Source of the DNA: an uncultured Filifactor sp.
GTDB lineage: Bacteria > Bacillota > Clostridia > Peptostreptococcales > Filifactoraceae
DNA length: 11,387 nt
Assembly: GCA_947254385.1 (NCBI GenBank)
Contig: CAMYCP010000025.1
Coordinates: forward strand, 1-11,387
Reading direction: 5' to 3'
The notes under the pieces were generated by a model. That model was not told the origin of the DNA. It made no database searches and saw nothing but the letters and a program-made list of their open reading frames with translations. Shown in pieces: positions 5,444-11,387 of this stretch. A program made the position numbers and the translations under genes. Each line of letters begins with the position of its first letter. The first letter of the stretch is position 1.

Positions 5444-6151
5444 ATGAAAAACGAACAGTCTTTTGAGGAAATAATAAAATATGAATTTAAAAATAAATCA
5501 CTTTTAAGATGCGCTTTAACCCATACATCTTACAGTAACGAACATGAGGCGCAAGGGGTTAGAAGCAACGAACGTCTGGAATTTTTAGGCGACAGTATAC
5601 TCGGAGTAGTTGTAAGTGTATATATATTCAAGCATAGAATCGATCTTCCCGAAGGGGACTTATCCAAGATAAGATCGGAAATAGTATGCGAAGATTCCTT
5701 AAAAAAGGTTGCCGACAAGATAAAAGTGTCCGACTATATATTTTTGGGCAAAGGTGAAGAGCGAAACGGCGGCAGAAGACGAAAATCCATACTCGCCGAT
5801 GTGATTGAGGCGATAATTGCGGCAATATTTTTGGATTCGGGAGTCGATAAAGCGTCCGAATTTATATTCAACTTTATGGGTGACATAATATCCCATGCGA
5901 CGGGTAACGAAGAAGATAAGGACTATAAAACCAGATTGCAGGAAGAAGTGCAAAAAACTCCCGGTGCAAAAATAGTGTATGAAGTTATATCCGAAACCGG
6001 TCCCGACCACATGAAAGAATTTGAAATTGCGCTTAAAATCAACAATAAAATTGTATCCACCGCCAAAGGTGGCAGTAAAAAGAAAGCGGAAAAAGAGGCC
6101 GCCCGACTTGCATTAGTTGATATCAACAAGAAAAAACACAAAAAGAAGTAG
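5444..6151 (+). CDS. rnc: Ribonuclease III
   Basis: The double-strand-specific endoribonuclease that cuts rRNA precursors, signal-recognition-particle RNA and sense-antisense duplexes. Its 235 residues are the usual length. The catalytic domain (~5-150) carries the signature NERLEFLGDS at 42-51, with E46 and the metal ligand D50. The second cluster is LADVIEAIIAA, with D119 and E122. The double-stranded RNA-binding domain (~158-226) shows TRLQEEVQK, GPDHMKEF and the basic GGSKKKAEKEAA helix. A lysine-rich tail (KKKHKKK) follows. The ATG at 5444 is preceded by GAGGAG (5435-5440) and AAAGGA (5425-5430). It is the first gene of an operon with smc, 21 nt downstream. In many Firmicutes rnc follows plsX-acpP, whereas here it has its own promoter directly after the zinc-ribbon gene. 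Confidence 0.97.
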   Translation: MKNEQSFEEIIKYEFKNKSLLRCALTHTSYSNEHEAQGVRSNERLEFLGDSILGVVVSVYIFKHRIDLPEGDLSKIRSEIVCEDSLKKVADKIKVSDYIFLGKGEERNGGRRRKSILADVIEAIIAAIFLDSGVDKASEFIFNFMGDIISHATGNEEDKDYKTRLQEEVQKTPGAKIVYEVISETGPDHMKEFEIALKINNKIVSTAKGGSKKKAEKEAARLALVDINKKKHKKK

Positions 6152-6172
6152 ACCGTACGAAAGGGGTCATAT

Positions 6173-9100
6173 TTGAAACTCAAAGCGTTATACATCAACG
6201 GGTTCAAATCTTTCGCCAACAAAACGGAGATAGAATTTACTTCGGGGATAGTCAGCATAGTAGGGCCTAACGGCAGCGGCAAAAGCAACGTACTGGATGC
6301 GCTGAGGTGGGTGCTTGGAGAACAGAGCGCCAAAAGTATGAGAGCCGACAAAATGGAAGACGTAATATTTTTCGGTACGCAGTACAAAGCGGCGCAAAAC
6401 TTATGCGAAGTTGAGATAATATTCGACAACGGCGACGGCAGCCTTGATATAGACTATAGTGAAGTATCGATTAAGAGAAAAACCTATCGCGGAGGCGACA
6501 ATACATTCTATTTAAACAATAAAGTTTGTCGATTGAAAGATATACGGGAATTGCTTTTTGACTCCGGAATAGGTAAAGACGGCTATTCAATCATAGGTCA
6601 AGGTCGTGTGGAAGATATAATCCGCAGAAATGTTGAGGCGCGGCGTAAACTTTTTGAAGAGGCGTGCGGGATATCCAAATATCGTTACAGGCAGGAAGAA
6701 AGCGAACTGAACCTCGAACATTCCAAAGACAACTTAAATCGGATAGAAGACATCTACTCTGAAATAAAAAGACAAATTGAACCCCTGTATGAACAGAAAA
6801 TAAAGGCTGAAAAATACATCGAACTTAAAAATAAACTTAAAAATGCTGAAATAAGCCGTGCCGTAAAAGAAACGGCAAATTTGGATGAAGAAATCGAAAC
6901 AAAAAAAACTGAACTTAAACGGATTAATCTTCAAATAAGTGAATTTGAAAACGAAAGAAAAAAAGCCGAACAACAAATAAATATTTTACAATCTCAGCTT
7001 GAAAAACTCGTTGAAGACGAAAAAACCAAACTTACGACACAAAATGATATTTTGCTTAAAATTAAAGAATTGAACTTTAAAATTGAAAAAAACTTCGCAT
7101 TAAAAACTCAATATACATCACAAAACGATGAAATACGCTCTGAAATATCGAACATTGAAAATTCATCGGCAAACAATAAAATCGACATAACTGCTCTTGA
7201 AACAGAAAAAAATAAACTTAATGAACTTATATTGAATTTAAAAGAAGAAAATGAAAAATTATACGCTGATAAAGTTGTACATTTGTCAAAACTTAAAGAA
7301 AAAACCGACGAATTTGAAAAAATAAAATCTGAAAACTCAAAGACAAAAGAACGGGCTATATTTCTTAAAGCTCAAAATGAAACGTTAAAGACGACTTTAT
7401 TGAGTGCGGAAACCGAACTTAAAAGTATTTTTGACAAAAAAAACTGTATTAATCAAAAAATAAATAAATTTAAAACAGACATAGACAGACTAAAAGAAAA
7501 AATATCCGAACTTGAAATAACCGCTAAGAAATATATGGACTTAAAACTTAAACTGCAAAACGAAAACAAAGTTCTAAAAACAAAAGTGTCTGAAAGTGAA
7601 AAAGTTTTAAACGTGCTCGACATAGAACTCAGTACTCTGCGTTCCCGTAAAAAACTCAATGAAGATGTACAAAAAGAATATGAGGGAATGCCGTATTCCG
7701 TAAGGCAACTTATGAAACGTCGGGAGAAAACCGACATTTTGGACGTGGTTGTAAATATTATCGAAACTTCCGCAAAATATGAAACGGCGGTAGAGTCTGC
7801 GCTCGGCGGAGCATTATTTAACGTGATAACCGACACAAGTGAATCATGCCGAAGTGCAATAGAAATATTGAAAAAGGAAAAACTCGGGAAAGTTACATTT
7901 TTACCGATTTCCGATGTGAAAGCAAAACCGCTTGAATTATCCGATGAAATCATATTAAGCGAAGTAGTCGAAACAAATGAAAAATATAGTCAAATAGTAA
8001 AATATCTTTTTGGACGCACAATATTTTGTGAAACTATGGATGAGGCAATCTTAAAATCACGTAAATATGCGCATAATTACAAACTCGTTACAGCTCAAGG
8101 CGAAGTGTTTTATCCCGGAGGTTCCATATCCGGCGGTTCACGCGGTAAAGCCGTCAATTTGCTTTCAAACAGGCGGATACTTAAACAGATAACGCTTGAA
8201 TATAATAAAAAGACCGATGAATACGAAAAACTTAAAACCGAATTTTTAAAACAAAGTGAAACGCTTAAACAACAAAACATTGAATTACAAAAACTCACAT
8301 CCGAAGAAAAAAAAATCGATGAAAAACTTACCGAACTTAAAGCGGACTTAAAAATAAAGGAAAAAGAAAACACCTCTTTTTTAGACAATCTAAAAAATTT
8401 ATCTGAAGAATACGACCGTACGGCACATAAAAAACAGGAAATTTTAAAACGAACCGACGAAAATATAACCGAGCTTAAAACCGTTTTACAACTTTTGGAT
8501 GAAAGCAAAAGCAAACTGAAAAAAGAAAATGAAGAAAACTTAAAATATCGTAAACTGGCTGAAGAAACCGAGCGTTTGATATATGAAAAAAATTCAAAGC
8601 TTAATATTAAAAATGCCGAACTTGAGAGGTTAAATCTTAAAATATCATCATATTCACAAAAAGAAGAAGAAAATAGCGAACTTTTGGAAAATCGCAAACA
8701 AAAACTCTCTAAAAACTCAGACAAAATTAGAGCCTTAGATGAAGAAATACGACAGATTGAAGAAGAAATCCTAAAACTTCAAAGTGAACACGAAGAAGAA
8801 TCAAAAAAAACGGAAACATTCAGCTTTAAAAAAAGTGAACTTGAAAAAGAAAAAGCCGAAATAAAAAATAAATTTAAAGACGGCGAAAATTTAAATATAG
8901 AAATGCACAAACAGGCTTACGACGCGGAAAACAAACTTGAAAAGCTTTTTATGAATAAAGAGACGATAAAATCAAGACTTGAAGAAGAATACGGCGTGGA
9001 TATTTCTGAAATGGAAAAAATCACAAGTGAAAAAGAAATCAGCCGGACATATTTAAATAAACTCAAAAATGAAATAAAAACCTTGGGCAACGTCAATTTG

Positions 9101-9703
9101 GACGCCATAGAGGAATACTTTGAACTAAAAAAAAGATTTGATTTATACGACACTCAACGGACGGATCTTGTAAATTCGGTAAAAAGTGCTGAAAAAATAA
9201 TAATTCGGTTAAAAAAAGAAATGTCCGATGCATTCATAAATGAACTTAACGAAATAAGCAAACTTTTTAAATATACATTCTCAGAACTTTTCGGAGAAGA
9301 TGCCGAGGCTTCGATAAACCTTGAAGATGAAAAAGAGCCGCTTACAAGCGACATAATCATCAAAGCCGAACCTCCGGGAAAAAAACTTAAAAGCATAAAC
9401 TCCATGTCCGGCGGTGAAAAAGCTATGACCGCCATAGCCGCATTGTTTGCGATATTGATGCGCCGTCCGGCACCATTTTGCTTTTTGGACGAAATAGACG
9501 CCCCGCTCGATGATGCCAACGTAATCAGATTTGCCAAATTTTTGCGCAAACTTAACGATAAAATACAGTTCATAACAATAACTCACCGCCGAGGAACGAT
9601 GATGGCGTCTGAATACATTTACGGCGTGGTAATGGAAGAAAAAGGAGTATCCAAAATCCTCAGTATGAAACTTGACGAGGCGGATAAATTTATAGAACGA
9701 TAG
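6173..9703 (+). CDS. smc: Chromosome segregation/condensin ATPase SMC
   Basis: The core subunit of bacterial condensin, which extrudes DNA loops and separates sister origins together with ScpA and ScpB (neither in the window). The 1176 residues are close to the B. subtilis length (1186). The N-terminal head has Walker A GPNGSGKSN (31-39), a conserved arginine R57 (QSAKSMRADK) and the Q-loop Q143 (SIIGQGRVEDI). Coiled-coil arms span ~165-500 and ~670-1000, very rich in K and E with heptad leucines. The hinge lies at ~505-665, ending in YPGGSISGGSRGK. The C-terminal head has NVNLDAIEEY, the signature NSMSGGEKA (1076-1084) and Walker B FCFLDEIDAPLDDAN with D1106 and E1107. The start is TTG at 6173, chosen because AAAGGGG (6160-6166) precedes it by 6 nt and the peptide MKLKALYINGFKSF is the normal SMC N-terminus. 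ftsY follows after 21 nt. Confidence 0.98.
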   Translation: MKLKALYINGFKSFANKTEIEFTSGIVSIVGPNGSGKSNVLDALRWVLGEQSAKSMRADKMEDVIFFGTQYKAAQNLCEVEIIFDNGDGSLDIDYSEVSIKRKTYRGGDNTFYLNNKVCRLKDIRELLFDSGIGKDGYSIIGQGRVEDIIRRNVEARRKLFEEACGISKYRYRQEESELNLEHSKDNLNRIEDIYSEIKRQIEPLYEQKIKAEKYIELKNKLKNAEISRAVKETANLDEEIETKKTELKRINLQISEFENERKKAEQQINILQSQLEKLVEDEKTKLTTQNDILLKIKELNFKIEKNFALKTQYTSQNDEIRSEISNIENSSANNKIDITALETEKNKLNELILNLKEENEKLYADKVVHLSKLKEKTDEFEKIKSENSKTKERAIFLKAQNETLKTTLLSAETELKSIFDKKNCINQKINKFKTDIDRLKEKISELEITAKKYMDLKLKLQNENKVLKTKVSESEKVLNVLDIELSTLRSRKKLNEDVQKEYEGMPYSVRQLMKRREKTDILDVVVNIIETSAKYETAVESALGGALFNVITDTSESCRSAIEILKKEKLGKVTFLPISDVKAKPLELSDEIILSEVVETNEKYSQIVKYLFGRTIFCETMDEAILKSRKYAHNYKLVTAQGEVFYPGGSISGGSRGKAVNLLSNRRILKQITLEYNKKTDEYEKLKTEFLKQSETLKQQNIELQKLTSEEKKIDEKLTELKADLKIKEKENTSFLDNLKNLSEEYDRTAHKKQEILKRTDENITELKTVLQLLDESKSKLKKENEENLKYRKLAEETERLIYEKNSKLNIKNAELERLNLKISSYSQKEEENSELLENRKQKLSKNSDKIRALDEEIRQIEEEILKLQSEHEEESKKTETFSFKKSELEKEKAEIKNKFKDGENLNIEMHKQAYDAENKLEKLFMNKETIKSRLEEEYGVDISEMEKITSEKEISRTYLNKLKNEIKTLGNVNLDAIEEYFELKKRFDLYDTQRTDLVNSVKSAEKIIIRLKKEMSDAFINELNEISKLFKYTFSELFGEDAEASINLEDEKEPLTSDIIIKAEPPGKKLKSINSMSGGEKAMTAIAALFAILMRRPAPFCFLDEIDAPLDDANVIRFAKFLRKLNDKIQFITITHRRGTMMASEYIYGVVMEEKGVSKILSMKLDEADKFIER

Positions 9704-9724
9704 TTATAAAAAGGAAGTGTACAA

Positions 9725-10972
9725 GTGTTTAAAAAATTATTCAGTTTCGGTAAAAAAAATGTACGTGAAGATGAACAGACAGACGTGGAAGAAACAATAA
9801 ATGAAGAAAATGAACAGGCATTTTTGGAAGAAACGGCAGATAATGAAAACGAAACGTTAAAAGAAATTGATGAATCCGATACTATAATTGAAGAAACAGG
9901 AAAAACCGAAACTGCGAAAGAAGTTGAGATAAAACCTCCAAATAACTTTGAACCGGATGAAGAAAAATTTGAATCTACTGAAGTTACGGACGAAATTTTG
10001 GAAAAAAATTCTGAAGAAAATGAAAATAACGCTAAACAGGTTGAAAAATCAGAAAAAAAATCACTATTTCAAAAATTTAAAGACGGACTTAATAAAACCG
10101 CCCGCAACATAACCGGAAAAATAGACATAATGCTCGGCAACTACACCAAAATAGATGACGAAATGATGGAAGAACTGGAAGAAATACTCATAACATCCGA
10201 CATAGGTTTTGAAACCACTGTAAAAATAATAGACACATTAAAAGAAAACTTAAAAAATAAACACATAGACGACGTAAAACAGGTAAAACCGGAACTTAGA
10301 CTTGTAATAAAAGATATAATGACGCAAAACTACACCGCTTTAACTACGGACGAACCGCCGTATATATATACGGTCGTCGGAGTGAACGGGGTAGGTAAAA
10401 CTACCTCCATAGGCAAAATTGCGGCATTGATAAAAAAATCCGGTAAAAGTGTAATGCTTGCAGCCGCCGACACATTCAGAGCCGCCGCCACGGAACAGCT
10501 CACGATATGGGCGGATCGCTCACAAGTTGACATAATAAAACGTGAAGAAGGAACGGATCCTTCAGCTGTAATATACGATGCTATAAAATCCGCACAAAAA
10601 AATAAAACCGACGTACTGATATGTGACACGGCGGGAAGACTGCACAACCGCAAAAACCTCATGGCGGAACTTGGCAAAATATTTAAAATAATCGACAGAG
10701 AATATCCCGAGGCAAAAAAAGAAACACTGCTTGTAATAGACGCCACCACGGGACAAAATGCGATAAGTCAAGTCAAAGTATTTAAAGAAGTAGCTCCCAT
10801 AACCGGAATAATATTGACCAAACTTGACGGAACTGCAAAAGGTGGTGTGGTAATCGCTATAACGGACGAACTTAAAGTGCCGGTAAAATATGTGGGAGTA
10901 GGTGAAGGAATAGACGACCTTCAAATATTCGACCCCGAAAACTTTGCTAAACTCATAATATCCGAAGAATAA
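9725..10972 (+). CDS. ftsY: Signal recognition particle receptor FtsY
   Basis: The membrane-associated GTPase that receives ribosome-SRP complexes and hands nascent membrane proteins to the Sec translocon. It has 415 residues. The N-terminus MFKKLFSFGKK is a short amphipathic basic segment. An acidic, E-rich A region follows (~14-109), then a second basic amphipathic stretch (~110-129, KKSLFQKFKDGLNKTARNI) that probably binds lipid, and the N domain (~125-205). The G domain shows G1 GVNGVGKTT (219-227), DTFRAAA (249-255), DTAGR (301-305), TKLDG (365-369) and GVGEG (391-395). The start is GTG at 9725, with AAAAGGAAG about 8-9 nt upstream and 21 nt after the smc stop. It is the last gene of the rnc-smc-ftsY operon, followed at once by a terminator. 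ylxM and ffh, frequent next genes in Firmicutes, do not follow. Confidence 0.97.
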   Translation: MFKKLFSFGKKNVREDEQTDVEETINEENEQAFLEETADNENETLKEIDESDTIIEETGKTETAKEVEIKPPNNFEPDEEKFESTEVTDEILEKNSEENENNAKQVEKSEKKSLFQKFKDGLNKTARNITGKIDIMLGNYTKIDDEMMEELEEILITSDIGFETTVKIIDTLKENLKNKHIDDVKQVKPELRLVIKDIMTQNYTALTTDEPPYIYTVVGVNGVGKTTSIGKIAALIKKSGKSVMLAAADTFRAAATEQLTIWADRSQVDIIKREEGTDPSAVIYDAIKSAQKNKTDVLICDTAGRLHNRKNLMAELGKIFKIIDREYPEAKKETLLVIDATTGQNAISQVKVFKEVAPITGIILTKLDGTAKGGVVIAITDELKVPVKYVGVGEGIDDLQIFDPENFAKLIISEE

Positions 10973-10973
10973 A

Positions 10974-11000
10974 AAAATCCTCCGTTTTACGGAGGATTTT
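10974..11000 (+). terminator. Intrinsic terminator of the rnc-smc-ftsY operon
   Basis: AAAATCCTCCGT (10974-10985) and ACGGAGGATTTT (10989-11000) form a perfect 12-bp stem with a 3-nt loop, starting 2 nt after the ftsY stop. The AAAA and TTTT arms give it a bidirectional form; a second T-run follows at 11010-11016. Confidence 0.85.
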
Positions 11001-11026
11001 CAATTGAAATTTTTTTATGAAACGGA

Positions 11027-11055
11027 TTGACGTGTAATTATAATATAAGTATAAC
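11027..11055 (+). promoter_or_regulatory. Promoter of brnTA placed right at the start codon
   Basis: TTGACG (11027-11032), a 17-bp spacer and TATAAC (11050-11055) are each five of six consensus bases. The -10 box ends 6 bp before the brnT ATG, so transcription would start at about the ATG itself. A TATAAT at 11039-11044 could serve as an alternative -10 box, but has only a poor -35 partner (TTATGA, 11015-11020). Confidence 0.6.
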
Positions 11056-11063
11056 GTAATTAT
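11034..11063 (+). repeat. Direct repeat GTAATTAT flanking the brnT -10 box (possible operator)
   Basis: GTAATTAT occurs at 11034-11041 and 11056-11063, 22 bp apart, about two helical turns, on either side of the -10 box. BrnA antitoxins are known to bind and repress their own promoter, so these are candidate half-sites. The match is short and AT-rich. Confidence 0.4.
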
Positions 11064-11358
11064 GAATACTATAACATTTATTTGGGATGAAAATAAAAAC
11101 AAGATAAACAAGAAAAAACATAAACTTTCTTTTGAAACGGCAAAGGAAGTATTTGAAGACGACGATGCAATTTTATTCGACGATCCGGAACATTCTATAG
11201 AGGAGGACAGATTTTTGATAATATGTCTAATACATAGTGGTAAAATTTGCATTGTAAGTCATTGTTATAAAGAAAATGAAGACGTTATACGCATTATATC
11301 CGCAAAAGAGGCTACTAAAAAAGAAAAAGCAATATATAGAGAGGTGGAAAAATTATGA
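11062..11358 (+). CDS. brnT: BrnT-family toxin (ribonuclease, DUF497)
   Basis: A 98-residue protein of the BrnT toxin family, the RelE-like ribonuclease of type II BrnTA modules, which blocks translation by cutting RNA until neutralised by BrnA. Family marks are visible in order: FIWDENKNKINKKKHKLSFE (6-25), DPEHSIEEDR (41-50), VSHCYKENEDVIRIISAKEA (65-84) and the final KKEKAIYRE helix. The length is normal and no key block is missing. The ATG at 11062 is used because the family's WDENK block starts a few residues from the N-terminus. No Shine-Dalgarno sequence precedes it, and the likely promoter ends only 6 bp upstream, so it may be read from a leaderless message. Its TGA overlaps the ATG of brnA by 3 nt (ATGA), which couples toxin and antitoxin translation. 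The ribonuclease activity is inferred from the family. Confidence 0.9.
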   Translation: MNTITFIWDENKNKINKKKHKLSFETAKEVFEDDDAILFDDPEHSIEEDRFLIICLIHSGKICIVSHCYKENEDVIRIISAKEATKKEKAIYREVEKL

Positions 11359-11387
11359 GAGAAGAATACGATATAAAAAATTTAAAT
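11355..11387 (+). CDS. brnA: BrnA-family antitoxin, N-terminal 11 codons (partial)
   Basis: An ATG overlapping the brnT stop starts a frame that is cut by the window edge after 11 codons (MREEYDIKNLN). MxxEYD at the start matches BrnA antitoxins, which carry a C-terminal ribbon-helix-helix-like DNA-binding part and neutralise BrnT. GAGGTGG (11341-11347) lies 7 nt before the ATG, a strong ribosome-binding site, in contrast to brnT, which has none. That would favour antitoxin over toxin synthesis. Confidence 0.75.
   Translation, partial: MREEYDIKNLN

Noticed and set aside
5923..6429. Open frame of 168 codons on the minus strand across the rnc-smc junction
   Set aside because: Fully overlapped by two certain genes with intact motifs; composition matches an antisense shadow.
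7453..7953. Open frame of 166 codons on the minus strand within smc
   Set aside because: Antisense to the coiled coil and hinge, S/F-rich, with no independent support.
8110..8724. Long open frame on the minus strand (about 204 codons, rich in serine and phenylalanine)
   Set aside because: It lies wholly inside the smc coiled-coil region. Reverse-complemented Lys and Glu codons give Phe and Ser, so the frame is a mirror of K/E-rich coding. No ribosome-binding site or known motif.
9154..9573. Open frame of 139 codons on the minus strand
   Set aside because: Antisense to the conserved SMC C-terminal head; no support of its own.

Overview
The window is about 11.4 kb of low-GC bacterial DNA. AT-rich spacers, strong GGAGG-type ribosome-binding sites, sigma-A-like promoters, TTG and GTG starts, a CD1247-type zinc-ribbon protein next to efp, and the rnc-smc-ftsY gene order all point to a Firmicute, most likely a member of the Clostridia. 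Genus and species cannot be told from the sequence alone. It is mostly conserved housekeeping DNA, with a toxin-antitoxin module at the right edge. No tRNA, rRNA, CRISPR array, insertion sequence or integrase was seen.

Left part (1-2940). The C-terminal codons of an unidentified gene run into a HAD-family nucleotidase of the YjjG/YfnB type. Convergent to it is a three-gene operon on the minus strand: metN (ATPase with NIL domain), metI (permease) and a small GIY-YIG protein. The metN promoter is clear (TTGACT-17-TAATAT) and leaves a leader of only about 25-30 nt, so no SAM riboswitch or T-box fits. The substrate-binding lipoprotein gene metQ is not in the cluster. A good plus-strand terminator for the HAD gene lies inside the 3' end of the GIY-YIG gene.

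Middle part (2941-5443). A divergent promoter region leads to a plus-strand operon: Xaa-Pro peptidase (M24), elongation factor P, and a 127-residue protein with a helical N-terminus, an acidic linker coded by an exact 18-bp tandem repeat, and a C-terminal zinc ribbon. The 271-bp spacer after it holds two hairpins, short direct and inverted repeats, and a consensus promoter whose -35 box overlaps the T-tract of the second terminator.

Right part (5444-11387). rnc, smc and ftsY form one operon for RNA processing, chromosome organisation and protein targeting. All the expected catalytic motifs are present. It ends in a perfect 12-bp hairpin just after the ftsY stop. A BrnT-type toxin and the first 11 codons of its BrnA antitoxin follow, where many Firmicutes carry ylxM-ffh. 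The brnT promoter sits so close to the ATG that the mRNA may be leaderless, and an 8-bp repeat flanks its -10 box. No wholly new system is evident. The best leads are the CD1247-type protein, the brnTA control region and the layered rnc promoter region.
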